Part shown: piece by piece, positions 20,993 to 30,579 of the stretch | How positions within the stretch are numbered: position 1 is the first letter of the stretch | Layout of the letters: each line of letters starts with the position of its first letter | Assembly (NCBI GenBank): GCA_031281275.1 | Contig: JAITFP010000072.1 | Coordinates: 1-64,000, forward strand | Length of the DNA: 64,000 nucleotides | Origin: Candidatus Fibrimonadaceae bacterium | GTDB lineage: Bacteria > Fibrobacterota > Fibrobacteria > Fibrobacterales > Fibrobacteraceae | Direction of reading: 5' to 3' | The notes under the pieces: model-generated | Told to the model about the DNA's origin: nothing | The model's database searches: none | What the model saw: only the letters and a program-made list of their open reading frames with translations | Translations under genes and position numbers: made by a program

Positions 20993-22282
20993 TTGCGTAT
21001 AGGAATAATTGGAGTTGGCACTGTTGGCAGTGGCGTTATTGAAATTATAGAACAAAAAAGAAATGAGTTTCACGCAAAACTTGGAATTCTTTTGGAAATT
21101 GCCGGAATTGCGGCAAAAACAGAAGATGAGCTTGCTCCCTTTATAGCAAAAGGCTACAAAGGTTTTACAGATGCAAACTCCCTTTTAGAAGACGATTCCA
21201 TATCCGTTATTTGCGAACTTGCTGGCGGCTACGACTTGCCATTTAAATGGATTACCAGAGCTATTGAGCATGGAAAAAGCGTTGTCACTGCTAACAAGGC
21301 GTTGCTCGCAAAGTACGGCAGCGAAATTTTTCCGCTTGCGGGGCAAAAAAGATGCCATGTTCTTTTTGAGGCAGCCGTTGGCGGAGGCATTCCCATTATC
21401 CGCACTTTGCAAGAGGCTTTGGTGGGCAACAAAATAAATTCCCTGAGCTGCATAATAAACGGAACTTGTAATTATATCTTAACAAGAATGACAGTTGAGG
21501 GTCTCTCTTTTGAAGAAGTTTTAAAAGATGCCCAAAAACTCGGCTTTGCAGAGGCAAACCCTTCTTTTGACATAGACGGAATAGATGCCGCCCACAAAAC
21601 CGCAATACTTGCGAGCTTGTGCAGCGGGCGTTTTATTGATTTTGAAAAAATTCACATAACCGGAATAAGCGGCATAACTGCCCAAGATATTAAATTTGTT
21701 GATGAGCTTGGAGGCGTTGTGCGGCTGCTGGGTTTGTACAACAGGGTTGGCGATGGCGTTGATGTGCGCGTTCATCCTTGCATTGTTCCAAATGAGCATT
21801 TGCTGGCTGGCGTTAAATACGTGCTGAACGCGGTTTATTTGCAGTGCGATAATCTAGGTCCAACTTTACAAACAGGTGCGGGCGCAGGCAAGCTGCCAAC
21901 CGCAAGCGCAGTGGTGGCAGACCTTGTATCTCTGGCTCGTTCCACAGAAACAGGTCATATGGAGCCTTTGCCTATGGGTTGGTTTCAAAAAGAAAATTCC
22001 GCCACCTTGGTTCCCATAGGCGAAACCTCCACCCGCTATTATTTCCGTTTTGTTACAAAAGACAACTACGGCGTTCTCTCAAAAATCACAGGAATTTTAG
22101 GCGAGAATCAAATATCCATAGAATCCATTTTGCAAAAAAACACCAAGAACAGAGAAAAAGTTGATATAGTTGTAACAACAGAAAAAGCAAAAGAAAGCAA
22201 CGTTGAAGCCGCCCTAGCAAAGATTGATTCATTGCCGGAGATTAGCGAGAAGAGCCGGATGTTGCGGTTTTTGGACTGCTAA
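20993..22282 (+). CDS. hom: Homoserine dehydrogenase with ACT domain (TTG start)
   Basis: RIGIIGVGTVGSGV, SVVTANKALLAKYG, INGTCNYILTRM, C-terminal ACT domain. Confidence 0.95.
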   Translation: MRIGIIGVGTVGSGVIEIIEQKRNEFHAKLGILLEIAGIAAKTEDELAPFIAKGYKGFTDANSLLEDDSISVICELAGGYDLPFKWITRAIEHGKSVVTANKALLAKYGSEIFPLAGQKRCHVLFEAAVGGGIPIIRTLQEALVGNKINSLSCIINGTCNYILTRMTVEGLSFEEVLKDAQKLGFAEANPSFDIDGIDAAHKTAILASLCSGRFIDFEKIHITGISGITAQDIKFVDELGGVVRLLGLYNRVGDGVDVRVHPCIVPNEHLLAGVKYVLNAVYLQCDNLGPTLQTGAGAGKLPTASAVVADLVSLARSTETGHMEPLPMGWFQKENSATLVPIGETSTRYYFRFVTKDNYGVLSKITGILGENQISIESILQKNTKNREKVDIVVTTEKAKESNVEAALAKIDSLPEISEKSRMLRFLDC

Positions 22283-22288
22283 TTTCCT

Positions 22289-22426
22289 TTTGTCTGAACC
22301 CCGATTCCCCCGATACCTAACTCACAGGATTTACAGGATTGCAGATATATACGCATTATATATTATAGCCAATAAATGTGAAATCGGGTAAATCGGGTGA
22401 ATCCTGAGAATCGGGGTTCAGACAAA
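22289..22426. repeat. Dispersed imperfect inverted repeat, TTTGTCTGAACCCCGATTC ... GAATCGGGGTTCAGACAAA
   Basis: Terminal inverted repeats of ~19 bp; related copy at 25827-25964, half copy near 3745-3765. Confidence 0.8.
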
Positions 22427-22521
22427 GGTTCAGACAATTAACCAAATTTTCACAACTGCTTAATGAAAATTTAACACCCCGATTCTAACTTATATTCATG
22501 TGTATTTAATGGGAGATTTTT

Positions 22522-23913
22522 ATGATGAAAATTAAGAAAGCTTCAAAGCTTGCAAGATTATCTGTTGCTGCTTTGTTGTTAAGTGCTTCAATTGTGGCTG
22601 CGCAGGAGGTTCCTGAAAACGCTGCGGAAAGTGCGCCGGTGGTAGTTCCTGAAACGCCAGCGCCTGTGTTTGTACCTGCTCCTGCTCCGGTGGCGGTGGC
22701 AGTAGCGGAAGTTGCGCCTGCAAAACCGGCGGAGACAGTGTCTGCTACTGTGGCTGGAACTAAAATTTCTTTGTATGGGCGTTTGGAATTGAATTCCGCT
22801 TATGAAACTGATGTAACAGATGGTTTGTGGTCGTGGCGCGCTCCCTCTGGAGCTAAAGGCGATGCGCAAGGTAGAACCTCGCTCAGCGTGGCTCGCACTA
22901 GGTTTGGTTTTAATTTGGAAGGTCCTTCAAAAGAAGGCGAGCCGAGCTTGAAAGGAAAATTTGAAGCAGATTTTGCTGGCAGCGACAGCTACAGCAATTT
23001 TAACGGTTCTTCTGGGTTCCGCATACGCCAGTCTTGGGGTTCGGTAACTTTCAAAGATATAGGCTTAACTCTTTTATTCGGTCAAACAGATGATGTGGTG
23101 AACGCGATTGATCCACCTTCAATAAATCCGAGCAGTTTAAACGGTTCAGGCAATTTTGGCACTCGCCGTCCTCAAATTCGCTTAACCCAAGTGATTGGAC
23201 CTGTTGATATAGCCGTTGCCGCAACACACGATCGCACTTATGGCTATACAGCTAGGGTAAATAAAGAAGAGGTTGGTGCCGGTGGTCGTGCAGATTCAGC
23301 CGTTTCCGATGCTGTTGCTCCTTCATCTCCAGCTGTACAGGGTCGCTTGGGCTTGAAAGTTCCAGCATCTTGGGCTGGCGAAAAAGCAAACCTAGCACTT
23401 GGCATTGGTGGTCTTTATGGCAAAAACGAAGGTGCGAATTTAGATGATAAAAATCGCTTTGATAGACCAGAACCTTCTTATGTGTTCGGCTTGGATTTAT
23501 CGCTTCCCATAATAGATATTTTAACCCTTACAGGTGAATTCTTTTCTGGACAAAACCTAAGCCGTTATGGCGATGGAAGCATGAAACAGTCCCGTGCTTA
23601 CAGCGATGATGGTGGCATACAATCTATTGGCTGGTGGGGAGGTCTCTCAGCTAAATTACCTTCCGACATCTCTGCCGGAGCCGGTATTGGCTCAGAAAGC
23701 CTTGACAAGAAAAGCAAAAGAAATGGACAGCCAGAGAGCAATATGTTTATATTCGCAAACCTAGCTTATAACTTCACTTCTGCCGCGAAAGTAACTTTTG
23801 AATACTTAACCTATTCAACAGACTACGCGGTTTTCAACGGTAGCGATTACGATACCAGCGACAATAGGTCTTTAAATCGTTTTGAATTGAACTTCAGGTA
23901 CGATTTCAAATAA
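22522..23913 (+). CDS. Outer-membrane porin-like beta-barrel protein
   Basis: Signal peptide, Pro/Ala/Val-rich linker, beta-barrel-like repeats, C-term RFELNFRYDFK; upstream of pho/pst genes. Confidence 0.65.
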   Translation: MMKIKKASKLARLSVAALLLSASIVAAQEVPENAAESAPVVVPETPAPVFVPAPAPVAVAVAEVAPAKPAETVSATVAGTKISLYGRLELNSAYETDVTDGLWSWRAPSGAKGDAQGRTSLSVARTRFGFNLEGPSKEGEPSLKGKFEADFAGSDSYSNFNGSSGFRIRQSWGSVTFKDIGLTLLFGQTDDVVNAIDPPSINPSSLNGSGNFGTRRPQIRLTQVIGPVDIAVAATHDRTYGYTARVNKEEVGAGGRADSAVSDAVAPSSPAVQGRLGLKVPASWAGEKANLALGIGGLYGKNEGANLDDKNRFDRPEPSYVFGLDLSLPIIDILTLTGEFFSGQNLSRYGDGSMKQSRAYSDDGGIQSIGWWGGLSAKLPSDISAGAGIGSESLDKKSKRNGQPESNMFIFANLAYNFTSAAKVTFEYLTYSTDYAVFNGSDYDTSDNRSLNRFELNFRYDFK

Positions 23914-23942
23914 TTCAGGGGAAAAATCTAAATTATATTTCA

Positions 23943-24635
23943 ATGGCACAGATTCAGAAAAAGAAAATTTTGGTTGTGGATGATGATCGTGATATTTGCG
24001 AGATATTATCCTTCAACCTCAAACACGAGGGCTACGAAGTGGATAGCGTACATTCTGCCGAAGAAGCTCTCAAAAAATTATCACCTGAGCATTGCTTGAT
24101 TTTATTGGATGTTATGATGGGCGGTATGTCTGGTTATCAGATGGCAGAGAAATTGCGGAGAGATGGCAATAATATAAACATTATATTTTTAACTGCAAAA
24201 GATACCGAAAACGATATGCTCACAGGATTTTCAGTTGGCGCAGACGATTATATTTCAAAACCATTTTCGCTAAAAGAAGTTTCTGCCCGCGTTAAAGCGG
24301 TTTTAAAGCGGCAGGTGGAAAATGCAAAAGAAGAAGAGCAAACTTTGCTCACCATTGATGATTTGCAAATAAATTTTCAGTCAAAAGAAGCGAAAATAAA
24401 AGATGAGGTAATTCCTCTAACAAAAACGGAATTTGAAATTCTCGCCCTGCTTGCGCAAAACCCAACGCGGGTATATTCCCGCCAAAATATTATAAGTCAG
24501 GTTTGGAAAGATACTATTTACATTACAGAGAGAACGGTTGATGTGCATATAACTCGCTTGCGCAAAAAGCTTGGCGCAAAAGGTTCACTGATATCCAGCC
24601 GTGCCGGATTTGGGTATAAGTTTAATGAATTTTGA
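23943..24635 (+). CDS. PhoB-like winged-helix response regulator
   Basis: KILVVDDDRDICEIL receiver; ERTVDVHITRLRKKLG output domain. Confidence 0.9.
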   Translation: MAQIQKKKILVVDDDRDICEILSFNLKHEGYEVDSVHSAEEALKKLSPEHCLILLDVMMGGMSGYQMAEKLRRDGNNINIIFLTAKDTENDMLTGFSVGADDYISKPFSLKEVSARVKAVLKRQVENAKEEEQTLLTIDDLQINFQSKEAKIKDEVIPLTKTEFEILALLAQNPTRVYSRQNIISQVWKDTIYITERTVDVHITRLRKKLGAKGSLISSRAGFGYKFNEF

Positions 24636-25833
24636 AAATTACAGCACTTTAATTTCTGTACTGTCGGCGATAATACTAGCTTTTGTTGGGCTGCTTGTTC
24701 GCTATATCTATAATTCCAAGCAATTAAAAGAATTGAAAGAGGAACTTGGAGACATCAAAAATCGCCACGCGAAAATAATTCAGAGAATAAAAGACGATGA
24801 GTGGCGAATGGAGGGGGAAAAAGAAAAACTTTTGATGCACACCCAGGTTTCTGCCGAGGGTATATGTTTTTTTAAACCAGACCGCACAGTTGATTTTCAC
24901 AACGGACTTTTTTTGCAATACTTCAATATGATTGCTTACGATTCAATGAACATAGAGCGTGAAATGCTGCGCGATGATGTGTTTATTCCGGTGGTGAATT
25001 TTTTAGATAGCCACGTAAACGAGGGTTGTTTTGAAACTCGCGTTAGCAGGCAAGGCAACGAATTTTCCTTGCTTGTGAACACTTTTGCAGACAAAAGCTT
25101 TGAAATCATATTAACAGATATTACGACACGCGAAAAAACCAGGCGTTTAAAGCAAGAAATGACCGGAAACATAGCGCACGAGCTGCGAACACCTGTAACG
25201 AGCATACGAGGTTTTTTGGAAATAATTTTGAGCAATAGTCTTGATGAGGAAAAAAAACAGGAATATTTAAAACGCACATATAACCAAACTCAAATATTAT
25301 CCGAACTTATTGCAGATATGAGCCTTTTAACCAAAATGGATGAACACGCAGAAAGCCTTAAAAAGGGCAAAGTGAATATAAATGAATTACTCCAAAATAT
25401 AAAAACCGCCTCTGCCATTGCGCTTTCAGAAAAAAATATTCAGTTCAATGCAAACATTTCAGAAGATTTATTCATATTTGGCAACGAAAGCCTGCTATAT
25501 TCCATTTTCAGGAATTTAACCGATAATGTTATACGCCACGCGGGCGAAAATGTGAGCATAAATATAAGAACTCTGCCAGATTTAAACGATGGAAAGGTTT
25601 ATTTTGTGTTTTCCGACACGGGAAAGGGTGTGGGGGAAAACGTTATATTGGAACGCTTATTTGAGCGTTTTTACCGAGTGGAAGAGGGGCGTTCCCGCGA
25701 TACGGGGGGTTCGGGGCTTGGGCTTTCCATTGTGAAAAACGCGGTTCTTTTCCACGGCGGCACCATCACGGTGCGCACCGGAGGGGAAAATACGGGGTTG
25801 GAGTTCCTGTTCTCACTCAAGAAAAATGTCTGA
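24625..25833 (+). CDS. PhoR-like sensor histidine kinase
   Basis: NIAHELRTPVTSIRGFLE H-box; DTGKGVG, GGSGLGLSIVKN; start overlaps the regulator stop. Confidence 0.9.
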   Translation: MNFENYSTLISVLSAIILAFVGLLVRYIYNSKQLKELKEELGDIKNRHAKIIQRIKDDEWRMEGEKEKLLMHTQVSAEGICFFKPDRTVDFHNGLFLQYFNMIAYDSMNIEREMLRDDVFIPVVNFLDSHVNEGCFETRVSRQGNEFSLLVNTFADKSFEIILTDITTREKTRRLKQEMTGNIAHELRTPVTSIRGFLEIILSNSLDEEKKQEYLKRTYNQTQILSELIADMSLLTKMDEHAESLKKGKVNINELLQNIKTASAIALSEKNIQFNANISEDLFIFGNESLLYSIFRNLTDNVIRHAGENVSINIRTLPDLNDGKVYFVFSDTGKGVGENVILERLFERFYRVEEGRSRDTGGSGLGLSIVKNAVLFHGGTITVRTGGENTGLEFLFSLKKNV

Positions 25834-25964
25834 ACCAGAATTATCAGAATTTTCAGTATTTCCAGAATTAACCACATATATTGGCTTTTTTGCTTTTAAT
25901 AAAACCAGTAAGGGTGACTCATTCTGTTTAATTCATTAATTCTGTGAATTCTGGTTCAGACAAA
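25827..25964. repeat. Dispersed inverted repeat (TGTCTGAACCAGAATT ... AATTCTGGTTCAGACA) entering the kinase 3' end
   Basis: Terminal inverted repeats; the kinase TGA stop lies within the left end. Confidence 0.75.
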
Positions 25965-26053
25965 AGAATTTCTTAACCAAATCTTAATACGAACTCATCC
26001 CCTTCGTAACCTTCAAAATTTAAATTTATAGTGTTTAACAAGGAGATTAGAGT

Positions 26054-26872
26054 ATGAGAAAATTCTTGCTCGCTACGCTTGCCATATTGATGGCTGTTTC
26101 TGCACTTTATGCACAGAAAGTCAAAGGTTCGGACACTGTGCTTCCTCTTTCGCAACAAGAGGCTGAGAGTTTCACAAAAGCGAATAAAAATGCTAACGTC
26201 ACGGTAACTGGGGGGGGAAGTGGCGTTGGCATTTCTGCATTACTAGAAGGCACCACCGATATTGCCCAGTCTTCCCGCAAAATAAAATTTGAAGAAAAAC
26301 AAAAACTACAGGAAAAAGGTGATAAAGTAGTTGAAAAAATAATAGCCTACGATGCCCTTGCGGTTATTGTGCATCCTTCAAATCCGGTGAGCAAACTCAC
26401 CCGCGAACAGATGGAAGATATTTTCACAGGCAAAACCACCAACTGGAAAGAAGTGGGCGGTCCAGATATGAAAATAATTCCTTATTCCCGCGAAACATCT
26501 TCTGGCACCTATGAGTTTTTCAAAGAACACGTTTTGAAAAACAAAAACTATGTGAATGGCATAATGAGCATGCCCGCCACAGGCGCAATAGTCCAATCCA
26601 TAAGCCAAACAAAAGGCGCAATTGGATATATTGGTCTCGCTTATTTAGACAAGAAAATAAAAGCCGTTGAAGTTTCTTTTGACCAGGGAAAAACCTACAC
26701 AGCACCTTCCGTGAAAAGCGCTATGGACGAAACTTATCCCATTGTTCGCCCGCTTATATACTACTACGTAGAAAAATCCGAAAGCACGGTGAAACCCTTT
26801 GTTGACTATGTGTTTTCTGCGGCTGGGCAAAAAATTGTGAAGGATATTGGGTTTATTCCAATTAGTAAATAA
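26054..26872 (+). CDS. pstS: Phosphate ABC transporter substrate-binding protein
   Basis: KGSDTVLPLSQQEAE, GGGSGVGISALLEGTTDIAQSSR, SRETSSGTYEFF. Confidence 0.92.
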   Translation: MRKFLLATLAILMAVSALYAQKVKGSDTVLPLSQQEAESFTKANKNANVTVTGGGSGVGISALLEGTTDIAQSSRKIKFEEKQKLQEKGDKVVEKIIAYDALAVIVHPSNPVSKLTREQMEDIFTGKTTNWKEVGGPDMKIIPYSRETSSGTYEFFKEHVLKNKNYVNGIMSMPATGAIVQSISQTKGAIGYIGLAYLDKKIKAVEVSFDQGKTYTAPSVKSAMDETYPIVRPLIYYYVEKSESTVKPFVDYVFSAAGQKIVKDIGFIPISK

Positions 26873-26874
26873 AT

Positions 26875-28074
26875 ATGAGACGGTTTATTGAGAAAATCGT
26901 AGAGAATATACTGAGGCTTAGTGGCGCAGTGACCACCATCATCATTTTGTTGATGGTAGTCTTTTTGTTTAAAGAAGGTTTTGGGCTTTTCAACAACCCT
27001 GTTGTTGAAAGGGGGCACGTTTTGTGCGTTAATGCCTCTAATAAAATTGCTTATTTGAATTCCAAAGAAATAAAATTGATATTTGATGGAGAAATAGAAA
27101 ATTGGAATAAATTGGGCGGCGAAGACATGGCAATTGAAATATTTAGATTCAATGAGATATTTAGCCGTTATTCAGAAGAAGAATTTGGAAATGATTACGA
27201 AAAATTGCCGGAGAAATTGGGGGAGGTTATATCTTCCACGCCCGGAATAATAGCTTTTATACCGGGGCAATATATGCCTTCTTCCATGCCCAAAGTGAAA
27301 GCGCTTGCAGATGAAAAAATAGGCGGGGCAGATTTTTTTGGCGGCAAAGAGTGGATTCCAACATCTGTGCCATCTCCGCAATTCGGAGTGCTGCCTTTGG
27401 TGCTTGGAACATTGCTCGTTAGTTTTATAGCGATTTTAATTGCCCTGCCACTTGGGCTTGGAGTTGCTGTTTATCTTTCTGAACTTGCAAAGGATAGAGT
27501 ACGCAAAATTTTAAAACCAGCTGTGGAATTGCTTGCGGGAATACCATCTGTTGTTTACGGTTTTTTTGGCTTGGTGGTTTTGGTTCCTCTTGTGCAAAGA
27601 GCACTTAATTTGCCAGTTGGCGAAACCGCATTCACAGGCAGCTTGGTGTTAGCCATTATGGCACTCCCAACTATTATCACGGTTGCAGAAGATGCTATGC
27701 GAAGCACGCCTAGCGCAATGCGCGAGGCAAGCCTCGCTTTGGGCGCAACACACTGGCAAACTATATACAGGGTGATTATCCCTTATGCTTCTTCGGGAAT
27801 TTCCGCTGCGGTTATTTTGGGCATTGGCAGGGCAGTTGGAGAAACAATGGCTGTGCTTATGGTAACGGGAAATGCTGCTGTGATGCCAACATCTCTGTTT
27901 GCCCCGATTCGCACAATTCCGGCAGCCATCGCTGCCGAACTCGGCGAGGCGCCGGTGGGCGGAGCGCATTATCAGGCTTTGTTCATGCTGGGTTGCATTT
28001 TGTTTATTATAACGCTTGTGATGAGCATTGCATCTGAACTTATTTCTAAACGAGATCCGGGGAAGGGGGTGTAA
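26875..28074 (+). CDS. pstC: Phosphate ABC transporter permease PstC with PstS-like insert
   Basis: C-terminal permease EAALALGATHWQTI-type motif; insert LNSKEIKLIFDGEIENWNKLGGEDM. Confidence 0.9.
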   Translation: MRRFIEKIVENILRLSGAVTTIIILLMVVFLFKEGFGLFNNPVVERGHVLCVNASNKIAYLNSKEIKLIFDGEIENWNKLGGEDMAIEIFRFNEIFSRYSEEEFGNDYEKLPEKLGEVISSTPGIIAFIPGQYMPSSMPKVKALADEKIGGADFFGGKEWIPTSVPSPQFGVLPLVLGTLLVSFIAILIALPLGLGVAVYLSELAKDRVRKILKPAVELLAGIPSVVYGFFGLVVLVPLVQRALNLPVGETAFTGSLVLAIMALPTIITVAEDAMRSTPSAMREASLALGATHWQTIYRVIIPYASSGISAAVILGIGRAVGETMAVLMVTGNAAVMPTSLFAPIRTIPAAIAAELGEAPVGGAHYQALFMLGCILFIITLVMSIASELISKRDPGKGV

Positions 28075-28917
28075 ATGAACAAGAAACTCGCTCAAAGCAT
28101 AGCATTTTGGATTTTCCGTATTCTGGGAATATTGGTGGTTGGAATTTTGCTGTGGATTTTAGGTTTTATAATTTACAACGGCATTGGAGCAATTAGCTTT
28201 GAGTTTCTTTTTTCTGAGCCTAAAGAGGGAATGACAAAGGGCGGTATTTTTCCCGCCATTGTTGGAACGTGCTGTCTTATTGCTGGCAGCATGCTGGTTG
28301 CTTTTCCCATTGGGGTTATGTCTGCCATATATTTGAACGAATACACCGTAAATGGGAAAATCGCAAAATTCATACGCACAATGACAAATAATTTGGGTGG
28401 TGTTCCTTCTGTTATTTTTGGATTATTTGGAATGGCTCTGTTTGTGAATGCAATGAAATGGGGCGATTCAATAATAGCTGGTTCATTCACCCTTGGGCTT
28501 TTGGTGTTGCCTTTGGTGATTCGCACCACGGAAGAGGCACTCAAAATGGTACCGGATTCATTCCGCACAGGGAGCTATGCTTTGGGAGCAAACAAATTGC
28601 AAACCATTAGGCGCGTTGTGCTGCCCACTGCATTCCCGAATATTTTGACAGGTTTAATACTTGCGGTTGGAAGAGTTTCGGGCGAGACGGCACCAATTTT
28701 ATTTACGGTGGCTGCTTACTTTTTGCCAAAACTGCCAACAGGCATTTTTGACCAAGTTATGGCGCTCCCATATCATCTCTATGTTATATCCACCAGCGGC
28801 ACAAATTTGGAAGCAACGCGCCCAATGGCGTATGGTACTGCGCTTGTGCTTATCACTTTGGTTTTGTGCATAAATTTGTTGGCTGCTTTTTTGAGGCGGA
28901 AATTTGGGAAGATGTGA
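28075..28917 (+). CDS. pstA: Phosphate ABC transporter permease PstA
   Basis: GVMSAIYLNEYT, GGVPSVIFGLFG, SYALGANKLQTIRRVVLPTAFPNILTG. Confidence 0.92.
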   Translation: MNKKLAQSIAFWIFRILGILVVGILLWILGFIIYNGIGAISFEFLFSEPKEGMTKGGIFPAIVGTCCLIAGSMLVAFPIGVMSAIYLNEYTVNGKIAKFIRTMTNNLGGVPSVIFGLFGMALFVNAMKWGDSIIAGSFTLGLLVLPLVIRTTEEALKMVPDSFRTGSYALGANKLQTIRRVVLPTAFPNILTGLILAVGRVSGETAPILFTVAAYFLPKLPTGIFDQVMALPYHLYVISTSGTNLEATRPMAYGTALVLITLVLCINLLAAFLRRKFGKM

Positions 28918-30028
28918 AATACAAATAACTGACCAAATTATAGGCAAACCAAAACGAAATTCGTTTTCTCCCTTTATCCCTATAATTTGTCATAAATAAG
29001 GAATGGTAGCGATTTCTATTGTATTCCATTTCTTTATTGAATAGCTTTATTATTTTTTCTTGCTCCCGCACACTAACCGTTTTTGGGAATAACAGCTGAA
29101 TTTGGTGCCTTGATGTTTTTATGCTTATCAAAGCATCTAAATTATATTTCCTAATATCTTCCAAACAAATTTTCCCCTGTTCGGAACCAGAATCTATTGC
29201 TTTTAGTATAACGATATTCTTTTTGATTTTTGATAAGAATTCACGGCTCACATAAAATTTTCGCACTTGGTTTAAATTATTGTATGCGGCTTTAATGGCA
29301 TGAGTTCCAGATTGTATATGTTTTTCTTCTAAACGGCGAATGCGAAGTTTTTTGGGACAAGCATTTATTTTTGCCAAAAATTCACCGCCTATTTGCCAGT
29401 TGTATTTTTGCTCTAGAATTATTTTTGAACATTTGTTCTGAGGATATATGTTAAAATCTATTGCCATTTTATTTGCTTCCTTTTTCTTTTTTTTGTAGTA
29501 AAAAGCAATTACGTTATATGTTGTGTCTTTAAAAACCTGTTCGGAAAAATAATTTGCTTTTTTTATTTCAAATTTTGCCAAAAATAATTCTCTTATATAT
29601 TTTGAATTTTCTGCGGACAAAAAATTCACAGGAACTATTGCTATTCCTTCATTGCTGTTCATAATTTTTTCAAGAGAGAGCTGGTAAAGGTCGGTATGTT
29701 TGCTGTTTGCGAGCAAACTTTTGTTTTTCATTTTATTTTGATAGAGGTATGGCGGGTTTGTTAGAACAAATTTGTATGCTTGTGGGTTTTGCAAACTATC
29801 GCGCAAAAAAATCAATTTATTATCCGTTTTTGTTTTGTCTATATCGTAGCCAATAAGTGAGCTTGCTCCGTTATTTTTAGCCCACTTCAATAAATCTCCC
29901 GCTCCAGCAAAAGGGTCTGTTATGTTTTTATTTTTGACAAATTTGGCAAAACCTTGCAATATATAAGTGGTGTTTTTTGTGTAGAATTGACCGAGTTGCT
30001 GTTTGCTGGTTTTGTGGGTTATGGGCAT
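28853..30028 (-). CDS. N6-adenine DNA methyltransferase, orphan
   Basis: DPFAGAGDLL (motif I), VLTNPPYLYQNK (motif IV NPPY); no restriction enzyme adjacent. Confidence 0.8.
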   Translation of the reverse strand: MPITHKTSKQQLGQFYTKNTTYILQGFAKFVKNKNITDPFAGAGDLLKWAKNNGASSLIGYDIDKTKTDNKLIFLRDSLQNPQAYKFVLTNPPYLYQNKMKNKSLLANSKHTDLYQLSLEKIMNSNEGIAIVPVNFLSAENSKYIRELFLAKFEIKKANYFSEQVFKDTTYNVIAFYYKKKKKEANKMAIDFNIYPQNKCSKIILEQKYNWQIGGEFLAKINACPKKLRIRRLEEKHIQSGTHAIKAAYNNLNQVRKFYVSREFLSKIKKNIVILKAIDSGSEQGKICLEDIRKYNLDALISIKTSRHQIQLLFPKTVSVREQEKIIKLFNKEMEYNRNRYHSLFMTNYRDKGRKRISFWFAYNLVSYLYFTSSQISASKKQPTNLCTKPK

Positions 30029-30091
30029 GGGGGTAAGGTAGAAATTTTACTATATTTATACATATATTCGATTAAAACAAGGAGTTTTTGC

Positions 30092-30265
30092 ATGGCTACT
30101 TTAGTACAAACAAGAATAGACAACAAAATCAAGGTTGGAGCAGAACGGATTTTGAAAGAACCAAACGAAGAGACTATGAAAGCAATTAAAAGAGTCGATA
30201 GAGGAGAAGGTTTAATAAAAATGACATTACAAGAATTTGAAGAAATGTTGGATAAATATAAATGA
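30092..30265 (+). CDS. RelB/DinJ-like antitoxin, shortened
   Basis: MATLVQTRIDNKIKVGAERILKEPNEETMKAI..; SD aaggag; overlaps the toxin by 4 nt. Confidence 0.7.
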   Translation: MATLVQTRIDNKIKVGAERILKEPNEETMKAIKRVDRGEGLIKMTLQEFEEMLDKYK

Positions 30266-30531
30266 AAAATTTATCAATTGATCCAGAATATGAAAAATGT
30301 ATAAAAAGACTTAAAAAGAAGCATTACAATATAGAGCTTCTTAAAGAGCCTATAAGACTTTTGGTAGGAAATATTCCATTGCCACAAAAATATCATGACC
30401 ATGCTTTATCGGGAAATTTAAAAGGAAACAGAGAATTACATATTGAACCTAATTGGCTTTTGATGTATAAAAGCACGGATACTGAAATAATATTGATTAG
30501 AACAGGCTCTCATGATGATTTGTATAAATAG
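30262..30531 (+). CDS. YafQ/RelE-like mRNA interferase toxin
   Basis: PLPQKYHDHALSGNLKGNRELHIEPNWLLMYKSTDTEIILIRTGSHDDLY. Confidence 0.88.
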   Translation: MKNLSIDPEYEKCIKRLKKKHYNIELLKEPIRLLVGNIPLPQKYHDHALSGNLKGNRELHIEPNWLLMYKSTDTEIILIRTGSHDDLYK

Positions 30532-30579
30532 CTTAGCTCCTGTTCCGTTATATAGAAAAATTTTTCTACCTTACCCATA

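Noticed and set aside
30031-30576. Perfect 14-bp inverted repeat (GGGTAAGGTAGAAA / TTTCTACCTTACCC) flanking the YafQ/DinJ module, resembling transposon ends
   Set aside because: Each copy ends 2-4 nt before the ATG of the outward gene (MTase and alaS) and fits the leaderless TTTCTANNTTACCC promoter motif seen at other genes, so shared promoters explain it better than mobility.
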